From: Theropithecus gelada
Taxonomy: Eukaryota; Chordata; Mammalia; Primates; Cercopithecidae
Assembly (NCBI RefSeq): GCF_003255815.1
Contig: NC_037671.1
Location: 153,070,645-153,134,644 of the forward strand
Length of the DNA: 64,000 bases
Direction: 5' to 3'
Part shown: piece by piece, positions 1 through 12,107 of the stretch
Numbering within the stretch: the stretch's first letter is position 1
Layout of the letters: every line of letters begins with the position of its first letter
The notes under the pieces: generated by a model
Seen by the model: only the letters and a program-made list of their open reading frames with translations
Databases searched by the model: none
What the model was told of the DNA's origin: nothing
Translations under genes and position numbers: made by a program

Positions 1-1485
1 TGTATTATTCATAGTAAATTTAAGAATAGGTTTGTAAAGTAGACTATATCTGCATATATCTGCATCAGATATATTTTGAAAATGGCAAAGAATGTCTAAT
101 GAGCACTGTGATTCAAACTCTTCTAATTTCTTGGAAGTGTCCTACAGAATCTAGCACAATATACAACACAAAGTAGATGTGAATAAACACTTGTAAACTT
201 GTAAACATCATAGGCCAAATTCAGGCTCTTGTTAGGGGTACTGTCTGTATATTCAATTTTCCTAGCAATCATATGTATATCTTTATAGACATAAACAATC
301 AAAGTCATTTGATCAGTTTAAAAGTCATTTCTGAGTTTAAAGTTTAAGTGTCTGAAATGTCATTTGAGATTTGATATCATTTGAATAAGAGATAAGAGAA
401 AGAAAGGCTGAGGTAATATTTAACTGAAAAGAAATGAAGTGGTATAATAAAAATACCTCCAGAGAATAAAAAATTAGATTATAAAAGGCCTTCCAAAGTC
501 TTTTATAATTGATATGAAGTGGAGGTGGGATTATTTTTTTCTAGTCAAGTGAACATTCATACTAACATGCCATAAGTTCCTCAATCTTATACGCCCACCA
601 GCCATGGTGTGCATAGCTTCAGCTAATGATAGCATTTTCAACTGGATTTATGAGTTTGTCACATAATTTGTTATCAATATCAGCTTTGCCTTTGAACTTT
701 TAGAACACAGAGAACAGGTACCTCTCCTGGCTGAAGAGTTGAATGGTTTCCAAGCCAAAGATCTTATGCAATGTTTAAGTTAAATCAGTAACAAGGAAAC
801 CCTGATAAGACTGGTTTAAAACCTAATCAGGTTTGATATCCAAATGCTAAGGTATTCTTGACTATGCTCATTAAATGCTCCCAGAAGTGCTATGGATGTA
901 ATACTTGTGACACAGTCTCAAGCAACACAGACTCATGTTTTACTAATCTCTGAATCTTTCTGCAAACATTAGGTGACAACTGAGCCAGATTTCCTCTAAG
1001 TTCAGATAAGTCACAGGGAATGAATTATTTTAGTAGAAGACAGAGAAGCCTTTCCATAGAATATTCCTGAGGAATTAGCCCTGACCATTAGGAAAACTTG
1101 TCAGTAAAGGGTCACACAAAGAAGCTCAAGGTAAACACAAACATGAAGCGAGCCTTAGATACTTTTGGGAGTACTATGCCACTCTAACTAGCTCTTTAGG
1201 TACTAAATTGTAGGTGTTAGATGATACTTTTGGAAAACAGCAAAATAGAAAACTTGGATAGCTTAAGGAAAAACACTGTAGTTATCCAAGAAAGTTTCAA
1301 CTAATACAACAGATTTAATTAAAACCTTTAAACCCTAAATGAAAGAATGTACACAAACATGTTTCACATCTCTTCTGTTGTAGTATGTTAAAGTTTTAAT
1401 AATTTCTCTAATTTTCAATTTTAAGTATTAAATAAAAATTGTGGCTCTTCGTGTACTAACAAAAAACATCTCCATTTACTAACCA
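1..1485. other. Unique intronic sequence, nothing recognised
   Basis: AT-rich sequence without a recognisable repeat, RNA gene or conserved coding frame. The only long frame (minus strand, 123-308) is a 61-codon chance frame with biased, uninformative composition. Confidence 0.6.
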
Positions 1486-1489
1486 TCTA

Positions 1490-1690
1490 TTTCTATCAAG
1501 TACTGGACTAAAAGGGTTACACATCTCAAACATGCAAAAGACCACTACAAAGTGGATATCACAGTATCCATTTTATGGCTGAGTAAAGAAACACTTAATA
1601 TTAAGGTAATTTATCCACCTCGGGATAGAGTTGAGAAATGAATCAAGTCTATGATCCCAGAGACTGTAACAACAATGCCTTACGTATTTA
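1490..1690 (+). mobile_element. MIR fragment
   Basis: Core of a MIR SINE: a diverged match to the stretch reading cattttatggctgagtaaaga, then a run corresponding to the cttgcccaaggtcacacag segment, then a tail at the gcagtctgactcc position. Old and strongly diverged. Confidence 0.45.
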
Positions 1691-2084
1691 CAGCATTAAT
1701 ACACAATGAGGATGTAGAGGCATGTCAAGTGTGCATTGAACATATATAAAACCAACCGCGTGGGTTCATGAAACAGAAAAGAGAGTGAATTAGAATCACA
1801 GTAACAGTTTGCCTGCTTTTAGATTTAATGAGCATGCAAGTCAGATTGCAAACACAGATCTACTATTCCCTTCATCGTATTACTTCCCTCCCACCTCTCA
1901 CAGTATTCACTTCTTTGGATTCAGAGGATGACTCCGGTGTTAGAAGATAGATGTCTTCATAGAAATAGGCTCCCAACACCAAGCACACTTCTCATTTGAT
2001 GCTCAGCAGTCCCAGTGCTGCAGGGGAGCAAGCTGGGTTGGACCTACTACATTATATTACCTTGGTCTCTATGTGCCACCTTCT

Positions 2085-2195
2085 TTAAGGATGTAAACTC
2101 CATAAGGGAAGAATATTTTACTACTCTTTTGACTTCTCTAACCCCTATGCCTGGTATATGGTAGGCCCTTAATAAATATCTGTTGATGCATGGTT
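2085..2195 (+). mobile_element. L2 LINE 3' end
   Basis: Matches the L2 3' terminus: gtaaactccataaggg (consensus gtaagctccatgaggg), then cctggtatatggtaggccctt and aataaatatctgttgatg. The aataaa at 2171 belongs to the repeat and is not a gene poly(A) site. Confidence 0.75.
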
Positions 2196-2477
2196 AATTT
2201 AAATGTAGTTCTACTATATTCTGCATGCTAGTTTTCCAACATAGACAATTGGCGATCCTGAATTATCCAGGACTCCATCCCAAACCCTCCCCATTTAATT
2301 CTAACTAGTTTGTCAGCACTTACTTAAAGAGATATTTCCACTATCACAGGATTCTAGAATCTAAGGAATATGTAAAACTAGCCATTAGAATACCTACTTG
2401 GGCCCAAAGTAGTAGAAGCCTCAAAACCAACTATTGACAAATTCAGTGACTTAACCTAATGTATCCAATATTATCCA

Positions 2478-2612
2478 ACCTGACATAACCTGGAGCACTT
2501 TTAAAAACATCAATACCCTGGCCCTCATTTAAATTTAAGTGGTCTCAGGACGGGCCTCGCACAGTTTGCTTTTTTAGCTTCCAAAATGATCTAAACCGTC
2601 AAGTTTGATCAC
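2478..2612. mobile_element. MER5-type hAT fragment
   Basis: Diverged match to the MER5A family: acctggagcacttttaaaa, then a ggtctcaggacgggcct block and a gatctaaacc end at the positions expected for that 180-base non-autonomous hAT. Confidence 0.5.
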
Positions 2613-3655
2613 CTCTGACCTTTGACTAATCTCCTAGTCAAGTGTTGGCAGAAGGCCAACATTACAATAAAAGACAATTATTAAGTATGGCAATAGAGAG
2701 CATTTCTCCTTCTAAATTGTTTCATATATAAATCAAACCACTAACTTGGGCCTCATTAATACTAGGTGCCTACATCAAACACAGGTTTCTTAGCACATAA
2801 TAGCAGTACCGAAATGGAAACCATTAACTATTATAAAAATTACACAGTAATATCCTACTTGAGAGTTTGAGAGAGCCTTCGGGAAAAAAATATTCTCACT
2901 TTAATGATTTACAATGTTAGTTCAATTTTATAAAGCAATTAAATGAAGCAAATCCAGTACTTAATTTTTGAAATTTGACTCTCTAATGTGCATATATACC
3001 CTTCCCATGGTCACAAACATGACCTCTCATTCCAAAACTGCTGAGTTTATTTTGTAAGTCACTGGATTTAAATCTACAGGTGTCAGAAAATTAACAGGTC
3101 CCAATTTCACTGAAATATAGACATGAAAAGCAAAGGTTCATACACAGGGACAACAGAAAGCAGAAACTAAATTTAAAGAATAAATTTAGAGTGACAGAGA
3201 GCAGAGAATATAAACTGAAGAAGGAACTGAGATGAAAAGAAAGGGATAGAGCCATGATCAGCATTCACTCTATTTAAACAAACAAAACAAAATCAATTCA
3301 TGTAAGAGGAATTCTAATAAAAGGAGAGATGTCTTAACAATAAACTACTCTGTTAAAAAAGAAAAAAACGTCAAAGTTCAGACAAATCTGTGACAAGGCC
3401 AATGACCAAGATCCTGCTTTTTACCGGTCGCTTCCTCTGACTACTTGGAGCTTCCTTTGAATAATCCTAATTTTCCCCCAATGAAGCTTTATCATTCCTG
3501 TCAACTCACTTCCATTTATTTTTAACAGAAAATAAATGCTACTAACTCAAGATTGCAACTAACTGGAATGAGGAGTATCTGAGTCAGAAATTATTTTCCT
3601 TTAACTCTTTAGGACCACAAAACCTAGAGTGAGGGGTGATCCATGACAATTGTCA
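2613..3655. other. Unique intronic sequence, nothing recognised
   Basis: No repeat or frame recognised. Includes a purine-rich patch around 3125-3260 and an A-rich patch at 3350-3368. Confidence 0.55.
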
Positions 3656-3659
3656 ACTT

Positions 3660-3795
3660 AACTCCAAGTAGCTATGTGCTGTCCCCCAAGCAAGTACTGC
3701 TACCTCTCTGCAACTAAGTTTCCATGTCTGTAAAGTAAGGCATTTGGACTAGGTTTCTACAGTACTCTCTAGTTCCAAAGTACAATACACTTATA
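3660..3795 (-). mobile_element. MIR-family fragment
   Basis: Resembles the antisense MIR pattern in which gggcaagtcacttaacctctctg and cagtttcctcatctgtaaaatg are followed by ggactaga. Here the run is agcaagtactgctacctctctg, gtttccatgtctgtaaagtaa, then ttggactaggt. Confidence 0.5.
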
Positions 3796-3881
3796 GACTA
3801 CAATAATGGTCCTTAAAATTCAGGCACCAGGAAGTCTTTCCATTATTCAGAGTCTATAGAAGAATAAAACTCTTCACTCTT

Positions 3882-3919
3882 TAAAAAAAAAAAAAAAAAA
3901 AAAAACACACACACACAGC
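3882..3919 (+). repeat. A-run followed by (CA)n
   Basis: About 23 A residues run into six CA units. No SINE body precedes it, so it is not an obvious Alu tail. Confidence 0.9.
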
Positions 3920-4949
3920 AATAACAACAAAATCACTCAAGAGCTAAACTACATAGTTGACTTAATTCACGCTCTTTTAAAGATTCTTGGCTTTGCATGC
4001 AATGTAAATTCTACCATCACTTCACAAGTCAAGTTTCCTGCCTTTAAAAGATATACTACACATTTTACCAAGGGAAAGAAGTTATCCTGAAAGTACATTT
4101 ATATACTGATATTTCCCCATTACTGTCCCACCACTCTTTCCTTGAAGTTTTACTGAATCATTTCCCACTTCTATATTCCTGAAGAAAAGGTGGCAGTTTT
4201 GAGAAGTGCAGTAATGATTATAGAGAGTGAGCTCTTTTCCAAAGTACAGTTTAACTTTGAAGAGCTTTGAAGAGAAAATGAAAATATTCCATATGTAAAT
4301 AACATTTAAAGGCAGGGAACCCTAGGTAAAACCTCAGATGTAAGAACAATATAGATATACATTTTACAAAAACAATATAGACATTTTACAAGACATTAGA
4401 AATGTATCAGACCCCGGTCTGATAAACAGGAGTTTAATTTAGTCTTTTACCTGGTAAAACAAAATACTGCATGTGAAAACTGACTATTCTTTATTCTTAA
4501 ATTCCTGACATACAAAAGAATATGTAAAGAAATTTAGCTGTATTCCATGTTCAAAGAATTATATTTAGTAGGTTAAATGTCAATATATTTATAGAAATTA
4601 CTGTCTTCTGAACTCACATGTATTGAGAAGCTGGATTATGAAAGTTGAACAATTTTTAAAAAGCTTTAGAAATTTATTTAGTTTATATCCTTTCTCTCAT
4701 ATTTTAGTAAATGCTCTCATGGCATATGCCACAAAGATGTGGATGCCATGTTTCTGAAGAATATTCTATAGCTATGCTTGTGAGGAAATCTGTCCAGAAC
4801 TGAGCACTTTATTCTAATGATGGGAGGTAAGAGGACAGTAGCAAACAGAAGTTCCTTTCTTCTAAAGCTGACAGTCTTGTAAGAGAAACCTTCAAACATT
4901 GAAACCATTCAAAACTTGAAACCATTCAAAATATGTATGGTCTAAAGAA
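3920..4949. other. Unique intronic sequence with two short tandem duplications
   Basis: No element recognised. Two local duplications stand out: acaatatagacattttaca-type units at about 4347-4394, and the 15-mer tgaaaccattcaaaa repeated with a 17-base offset (4900-4914 and 4917-4931), just left of the AluY target site. Confidence 0.6.
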
Positions 4950-4966
4950 ACATTTGTTAATTTTTT

Positions 4967-5274
4967 TTATTTTTTATTTTTTATTTTTTTTTTTGAGACG
5001 AGTCTCGCTCTGTCGCCCAGGCTGGAGTGCGGTGGCGCCATCTCGGCTCACTGCAAGCTCCGCCCCCCGGGTTCACGCCATTCTCCTGCCTCAGCCTCCC
5101 GAGTAGCTGGGACTACAGGCGCCCGCCACCACACCCGGCTAATTTTTTATATTTTTAGTGGAGACAGGGTTTCACCGTGTTAGCCAGGATGGTCTCGCTC
5201 TCCTGACCTCGTGATCTGCCTGCCTCGGCCTCCCAAAGTGCTGAGATTACACGCGTGAGCCATCACACCCGGCC
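4967..5274 (-). mobile_element. AluY, antisense
   Basis: Full-length Alu in reverse, with a (TTTTA)-rich tail, the gagacgagtctcgctctgtcgccc start and a ggcc end. The direct repeat acatttgttaatttttt lies at 4950-4966 and 5275-5291, an intact target-site duplication. Confidence 0.97.
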
Positions 5275-5479
5275 ACATTTGTTAATTTTTTACGATGTAG
5301 AAGATTAAGAGCAAAGTTTTAATGGACAGGATACAATAATGAGCAAGAAATGAAAGCTGCATTTCAGAGGCTTAGAGTCTACAGAAAGGACATACCATTT
5401 GTTCCCTTGCACATAACAGAATCAAAATAAATATTTTTAAAACAAGTATTAAAACAAAAAGCGGTTCGACAATAACAGC

Positions 5480-5710
5480 TTGTGTTCATACTGTAGTGCT
5501 TGCCTTCCACCCACAGAGCTTAATATACTAAATTATAAACATCATCATCCACCAGGGCATCCCTGTTATTGATGTAGCTGGAAAGTATTATTCATTCCTT
5601 ACCCAAATGAGGAAAAGATTTTGGAAGGTTAAATTACTTGCTCACAGCTACAGAATAAACAGTAAAATAGGGAATAGAACTAGGGTTCCCTAAGCTATAG
5701 CCCCTGATAT
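5480..5710 (+). mobile_element. MIR
   Basis: MIR core and 3' part: attcattccttacccaaatgaggaaaag, then ggttaaattacttgctcacagctac, ending in agggttccctaagc. Sense orientation, diverged. Confidence 0.65.
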
Positions 5711-6373
5711 ATATTTTTTCATTTCCTAAATAAAATATTTCTCCTTTATAGGCCTTTAGGGTCTCAAGTATTTTTTCATAGTAATATTATTCATGGAGCA
5801 GTGCCTTTTTAACATCAAGATAATTCATCATATCATGTTAGCATTTTTAATGGGCATTACTTTTCTCATAAAAAATTTTCTACCAGTAAAACTGTTAGAT
5901 TTTAAATTCAAGATTATCACACAATAATTCAAATTTTTATATAAAAGTCCTATCAAAAATCATCAATTATAAATTTGTTTTAGACTTTTGTTATTACCAT
6001 TCTTTAAAGTCAATTCACCTCACAAAAAAGCACGCTTAGCTTATTACTTCGAAGATTAAAAGATTCCCTTCATGATTTATTACCAAAATTCATCATTAAA
6101 GTCAAATCTGTTTGCCTTGCAAATAATTTTAAATATTTGGTTCCAAGCAATAGCACCAACACTCCTAAAGACAAATCATGTTTTCCCTTTTTGTCCTTTG
6201 TTAACATCAGCAATAAGTTTACCATGTCTTGTGGCTATTGTTTCACTATAATTGAATTCTTAGAAGATGTCATTTGCCTCAAAACATTTCAAGAGAACAA
6301 TATGAACAACTCAATTACAATCAGACAACTCAGTGAAATGAAACTGAATGCACAGAAATACTAGGATTTGTCT
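5711..6373. other. Unique AT-rich intronic sequence
   Basis: No repeat recognised. A 75-codon frame at 6137-6364 has no recognisable similarity and no splice context; I treat it as chance. Confidence 0.55.
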
Positions 6374-6395
6374 AAGAATTATACCATGCATGCCT

Positions 6396-6684
6396 GGCCG
6401 GGCGCGGTGGCTCACGCCTGTAATCCCAGCACTTTGGGAGGCCGAGGCGGGCGGATCACAAGGTCAGGAGATCGAGACCACGGTGAAACCCCGTCTCTAC
6501 TAAAAAAATACAAAAAACTAGCCGGGCGAAGTGGTGGGCGCCTGTGGTCCCAGCTACTCGGGAGGCTGAGGCAGGAGAATGGCGTGAACCCGGGAGGCGG
6601 AGCTTGCGGTGAGCTGAGATCCGGCCACCGCACTCCAGCCTGGGCGACAGGGCCAGACTCAGTCTCAAAAAAAAAAAAAAAAAA
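6396..6684 (+). mobile_element. Young Old World monkey Alu (AluYRa-like)
   Basis: Complete two-armed Alu. It lacks 12 bases after gagatcgagacc, going straight to acggtgaaac, and its right arm reads gatccggccac. Both are Old World monkey Alu features. Its A-run (6667-6684) leads directly into a second right arm; the outer 16-base duplication aagaattataccatgc is at 6374-6389 and 6857-6872. Six extra bases (atgcct) lie between the left duplication and the Alu start. Confidence 0.93.
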
Positions 6685-6858
6685 TACAAAAAATTAGCCG
6701 GGCGCGATGGCGGGCGCCCGCCTGTAGTCCCAGCTACTCAGGAGGCTGAGGCAGGAGAATGGCGTGAACCCGGGAGGCGGAGCTTGCAGTGAGCCGAGAT
6801 CGCGCCACTGCACTCCAGCCTGGGCGACAGAGCGAGACTCCGTCTCAAAAAAAAAAAA
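6685..6858 (+). mobile_element. Extra Alu right arm (AluY type)
   Basis: Starts within the middle A-rich linker (tacaaaaaattagccggg) and runs to an A-tail, so it is a right arm only. It carries the ancestral gatcgcgccac, unlike the arm just before it. Together they form a three-armed Alu within one pair of target-site duplications. Confidence 0.9.
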
Positions 6859-6872
6859 GAATTATACCATGC

Positions 6873-7502
6873 CTTCCCACGTTCTTCCACTCTCACCACC
6901 CAATCAGCAAAAAAACTCAAAAAACACTTGCTTTGTCTTCGATTCTTTCCCTTTACAATTATTATACTGTCAATTCATTTTATTAGTTACATCTGTTTCA
7001 TCCGTGTGGCCTCTATCTGTACCATAATGTGAAGTTAGTAGAAAACAAACGGCTACTTCAGTATCAATCAAATGAAATAACACTTTTACTGCCAAGCATT
7101 TCTAACTCAAATTGATAGCTTGTTAGCATATGTTATTAGCATATGTTAATTTTACATATTCTCATAAAAGGTTTTAATGCAATCTAGATTTAGTATTTTG
7201 ACTACAGTTCCAATGTTGTCATTATGGTTTTGAACTATAGTTCTACTATCAGTTACTATTAAAACCTGGAACACTTCAAAATCCATTACAATCTGCTGCT
7301 GTCATTCTCACACTTCATCAGCATATTTCAACTGTAGTTCATACCTTGGTTAAACAGCCTCCTTCCTTCCAACCGTGGTTGTAGAGTCAACTCTAAGATA
7401 CTGAAAGCACCCTAACTACTAACTCACCAAACCAACCACCATCTTTATCTTTCCTGAAAAACAAATAAATGTATTAATCTCAAGAAAGCAAGGCCAAAGG
7501 CA
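6873..7502. other. Unique intronic sequence with a 13-base tandem repeat
   Basis: No element recognised. ttagcatatgtta occurs twice back to back at 7123-7135 and 7136-7148. Confidence 0.55.
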
Positions 7503-7660
7503 GCCAGGCACCATGAGGCACACCTGTAGTTCTAGCTACTGAGGGCAGGGGAGGCGGGAGGATTGCTTGAACCTGGGAGGTCGAGGCTGCAGTGATCCAA
7601 GATTGTGTCACTGCACTCCAGCCCTAGTGGCAGAGTAAGACCCCGTCTCAAAAAAAAAAA
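7503..7660 (+). mobile_element. Alu right monomer (FRAM/AluJ-like)
   Basis: Begins gccaggcaccatgaggcac at the start of a right arm, continues through gattgcttgaacctgggagg and cactgcactccagcc and ends in an A-tail. No left arm precedes it. Diverged, hence old. Confidence 0.8.
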
Positions 7661-9165
7661 GAGAGAAACAGAGAGAAAAGCCACTCCAGACTTCATTCTT
7701 CATCACCAATTTCTCAACTTTTTAATTACTCTGCTTAAGCTATAAATTCAATGGCATTTTACTACAAGAAAAGCTGCTTAGAGATTTAGGAGCTCTGAGG
7801 CACACAACAGCATGAAATGAACATTTGCCTAGTTGACCCATATTTGTCCATTATTTTGGTCCTTTCCAGTTAGTCCTTTTTCTCTCATATCAACTTAGTG
7901 ATTTCCCTAGCTATAAGCCCAAATTCTCGTTCTATTTCCAAGTTCTGACTATAAGACTTTTATTTTAAATTGTCAAATAGTGCTTTTCAGAAATAGGTCT
8001 GCTAGCAGTTGCCTATAGCATAACAAAGGAATGGACCTCAAAAGCATGGCACAAGAATACCAGGAAATGGTGATAAAAATAAATTAGAAGTGAAGAAGTA
8101 GAATTGAGGGAGAATCTGTAGAAAGGAAATGTTTTTTAATGTTTTGGGTGTGGTAATTAAAATCATGTTCATCCACAAGAATACTCAGGAACAAAAGAAT
8201 CAAGTCAAAAATTAGGATTCAGTTTATTCCAACATTCAATGTATCAGAAAAACCAAAGATAAAGTGACAGAGGTACATTAGGCACATTGTATACATTGTT
8301 CATTTAATCTTCAAGAAGAATTTCCAAAGAGTTGAAAAGCAGGCCAGAAACCTAAGGGTAAATAAGGTCAATACCTGTAGTTGGTCTTTCCTATTAATAC
8401 TTGATTTTAGGTTGTTGAGGATAGATAATGATAAGGACAGTTATTTTTTCATTATGTTGTATTTTAAGTGCCCACACCTGATACTCTTACAGGCATGAAT
8501 AACTGGTATAAATGGCTACTCCATAGTACATGGACAAGAACCCTACCTAGCTCTCAGAAAAATGTCTAACTTTTTGGCACATCACAAACACATTTCTGGT
8601 AAGTCAGTGTCCTGAGTTTTTTCATTCCGCCCTGACACATTTTGAAGAGAAAAATGGAATGAGGAAATGAACAGAACAGAGTACTCTGGTATATATGAGT
8701 ATGTGTGTGTATATGTGAATGTACCATACACTGTAATACTGGGAACTAATGAGGGAGGTAATTAAAAAAAGAAAAAAACATGGTGACCTAAGACTGGAAA
8801 CATTCCAATATATTTTTTTAGTTAGCATTTCCCAGTAAAAGCACAAAGTCTATGTGGCACATGTAAGGTCCTATCAAAGATACTGTGCTAAAACTGCTAA
8901 CCAACCAATTAGATTTATTCCTAGTGGTCACATACTCTTTTTAGAATTTTTCTATATACTATTTAAATACAATTGCAAGGTTTAGTCCTTGGACTTGATT
9001 CTTTGCAAAGCTGTGTTAGTTCACATTTTGATGTGCAGCACACAGATACCAATTAGACACAGATGCATATGAAATAATCTACAAACAAAATCAGGATAAC
9101 CTATTGCAACACAAAGTGCTACAAGTGGTAGACACAAAGCACACACACTGCCTTGGCTTCCATTA
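7661..9165. other. Unique intronic sequence, nothing recognised
   Basis: A short purine patch at 7661-7680 and a TG/TA-rich patch at 8690-8725. A weak MIR-like phrase at 8275-8320 is too short to call. Confidence 0.5.
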
Positions 9166-9169
9166 CGTT

Positions 9170-9295
9170 GATGTTTATCATTAGTTGTACATTAAAATTA
9201 ACCAGGGGACTTTAAATACTAGCCCTAACTCAAACCAAACATACAAACGTTTCTGGGGGTGTGGCATTAGTCCATTATAAAGAATGTCCGGTTTT
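9170..9295. mobile_element. MER5A-type hAT fragment
   Basis: Shows the MER5A layout: tacattaaaattaaccaggggactttaaatact on one side and tttctgggggtgtggcattag on the other. Target duplications are not visible. Confidence 0.6.
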
Positions 9296-10014
9296 TCTAA
9301 AAAGCAGTCAGCTTCGAGAACAAGTGTTTCATAACTGTCTTACAACATTGCCTCAAAGTTGCTTGAAATTATCTGTTCTTCTAGGCCTAGTATTCTGATT
9401 TTTCATTATGCTAATAATAACAGATAACATTGCAAAGTGCTAAAGGTAACTATACGATCAATATGTATCTATGCACAGTAGTCCAGAATGCAGGCTTCTC
9501 TATCATTCATTCACCCTTGCGGTAGTGATCACTCCAAATTTCTGTTTATGACACAAATCTTTGCCTGCCTATGAGTACCCTTTAGTCTCAGTACTAGCAG
9601 TAGTTATTATCCTGAGCAACAAAATTGTTTCTATTAATATTTTATTATCTTTTATCTTACATTGCAATTAATTATATTCTATTTTTCTTACTACATAAAA
9701 CAAGAAAGGGGAAAAAGGCCTCAGAAATACAGATGTAGCCCCCATCCTCTGATTTTCCAGTCGCTTTCCAGTATGCATTTTAATATTAATCTCACATCTT
9801 GTTTGTTAATTTTCCTTCTTTCACTGATAAAGATAGAAAGGTAGACAGATGTTTAATCATTCTACTCTTAAGTTCACCTGAATCATTCTCAAAATTTATT
9901 GATATATTTGCCAATATAGTTCATATTCCTTTTATGGCACAGTCCATTACTGCTTAGTTTCCTTTGTATATTTCTCTAAATCTTTGAACTCTAAACAGTG
10001 GAGTAATATGCATG
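9296..10014. other. Unique intronic sequence, nothing recognised
   Basis: AT-rich sequence without a recognised element. A 60-codon frame at 9662-9844 looks like chance. Confidence 0.5.
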
Positions 10015-10585
10015 TGTCAGTCCTTGCAACTCTTCTGCTCTCTATTTGTACCTATACCATTGTGATCTCATCCAGTCTCATGGTTTCAAACACCATCTAT
10101 ACAATAAAGACTCCCAAGTGTGCATACCAAGCATGGTCCTCTCCCCTAATAATCAGACATGCATATCAATTAAGTATTTCAAACTTAACATCTCTAAAAC
10201 CTAACTCCTGTTCTTCCCAAACATCTGCCCCTCTCACATTCATCCCCATGTCAGTTCATGACTATTATGTCCTTCCAAGTGCTCAGGCTAAAACAATATT
10301 TACTCATCCATGACTCCTGTCTTTCTCTCATATCAGAAATCCAATCCATCAGCAAATTCAATTTACCCTAATACTTAATAACCATCTCTGATTATATCCT
10401 GGCCCCAAGTTATAATCTTCTCTGACTTGGATTATCACAACTGCCTAATAGCTGGTTTACCTGATTCCATCCTTGCCCCATCCCAATGTCTACTCTCCAC
10501 ATCCTGCACTCAGTATAACCCTGTCAAGATAAAATCGTGTCACTCCATTTAGAACCTTGTGAAGTCCCGATAATAGCCATATACA
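10015..10585 (+). mobile_element. L2 LINE, reverse transcriptase 3' region
   Basis: Matches the end of the L2 open frame and its 3' flank: gatctcatccagtctcatgg, ccatctatacaataaagactcccaa, then ggattatcacaactgcctaatagctgg and cgtgtcactcc. The plus-strand frame 9984-10313 is a decayed piece of the L2 protein, with stops and substitutions, not a host gene. It stops where the MaLR provirus begins. Confidence 0.85.
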
Positions 10586-10589
10586 ATCA

Positions 10590-12107
10590 GTCCCCTACTT
10601 CCAAATAGTCCCCCAAAGTCTCAGCTAATTTCAGCATTAACTCAAAAGTCCAAAAGACTCATCTGAGACAAGGGAAGTCCCTTCCACCTATAAGCCTGTA
10701 AAATCAAAAGGAAGTTAGTTACTTCCTAGATACAATGGGAGTACAGGCATTGGGTAAATGCAACCTTTCAAATAGGAGAAATTGGCCAAAACAAAGAGAC
10801 TACAGGACCCATGAAAGTCCAAAATCCAGCAGGGTAGTCAAATCTTAAAATTGCAAAATGAGCTCCTTTGACTCCATGTCTCATATCCAGGTCATGTTGA
10901 TGGAAGCTATGGGTTCCCATGGTCTTGGGCAGTTCCACCTCTGTGGCTTTACAAGCTACAGCCCCACTCTTGGCTGTTTTCATGGGCTGGCATTGAGTAT
11001 CTGTGGCTTTTCCAGCCACACAATGCAAGCTGTCAGTGGATCTACCATTATGGGGTCTGAAAGACAGTGGCCCTCTTCTCACAGCTCCACTAGGTGGTGC
11101 CCCAGTAGGGACTCATTGTGGGGGCGCCAACCTCACATTTCCCTTCCACACTTCCCTAGCAGAGGTTCCCCATGAGGGCCTCACCCCTTCAGCAAACTTC
11201 TTCCTGGGTATCCAGGCATTTCCATACATCCTCTGTGGTCATCTAGCCAGAGGTCCCAAACTTTAATTCTTGACTTCCATGTACCTGCAGGCTCAACACC
11301 ACGTGGAAGCTGCCAAGGTCTGCGGTTTCCACCCTCTAAAGCAACAGCCAGAGCTACACCTTAGCCCCTTTCAGCCATGGCTGGCACGACTGAAACACAG
11401 GGTACCAGGTCCCCAGGCTGCACAGAGCAGGGGAACCCTGGGTCTGACTCACAAAACCATCTTGTTCTCCTAGCCCTCTGAGCCTGTGATGGGAGGGGCT
11501 GTCATGAAGACATCTAATATACCCTGAAACATTTTCTCCATTGTCTTGGTGATTAACATTCGGCTTCTCATTACCTATGCAAATTTCTGCAGCAGGCTTG
11601 AATTTCTCCTCAGAAAATGGGATTTTCTTTTCTATCATATTGTCAGGCTGCAAATTTTCCAAACTTTTATGCTCTGTTTCCCTTTTTAAATGGAATGCCT
11701 TTAACAGCACCCATGTCACTCTTGAATGCTTTGCTGCTCAGAAATTTCTTTCACCAAATAACCTAAATCACCTCTCTCAAGTTCAAAGTTCCACAAATAT
11801 CTAGGGCAGGGGCATAATGCCACCAGTCTTTTGCTAATACATGACAAGAGTCAACTTTGCTCCAATTCCCAACAAGTTCCTCATCTCCATCTGAGACCAA
11901 CTCAGTCTGGATTTCATTGTCAATATCATTATCAGCATTTTGGTCAAAGCCATTCAACATGTCTCTAGGGAGTTCCACACATTCCCACGTTTTCCTGTCT
12001 TCTTTTGAACCCTCTAAACTATCCCAACCTCTGCCTGTTACCCAGTTCCAAAGCATTTCCAAATCGGGTATCTATTCAGCAGCACGCCACTCCTGGTACC
12101 AATTTAC
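10590..12107 (-). mobile_element. MaLR (MST/THE1 type) provirus interior
   Basis: Reverse-oriented interior of a mammalian apparent LTR retrotransposon. Recognisable phrases include tgtaaaatcaaaaggaagttag, caggctcaacaccacgtggaagctgcc, tgtgatgggaggggctg and caagttcaaagttccaca. It is about 1.5 kb, close to the full interior. The LTR to its right is the 5' LTR because the element reads leftwards. No LTR follows on the left, where an L2 abuts. Confidence 0.93.
11354..12062 (-). pseudogene. Decayed gag-like frames of the MaLR
   Basis: Two minus-strand open frames (11763-12062, 99 codons; 11354-11719, 121 codons) lie in succession just downstream of the 5' LTR, in the element's own orientation. 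They are remnants of the gag-like region of MaLR interiors, interrupted by stops and frame changes between them. No intact protein is predicted and no host function is suggested. Confidence 0.6.

Noticed and set aside
2166..2176. AATAAA as a possible transcript poly(A) signal
   Set aside because: It is part of the L2 3' end and on the strand opposite to PTPRK.
6368..7027. Frames of 60-109 codons with phrases such as AVAHACNPSTLGG and SRLECSG
   Set aside because: These are translations of Alu sequence. The same phrases recur at 17491, 32159, 55266 and 62309.
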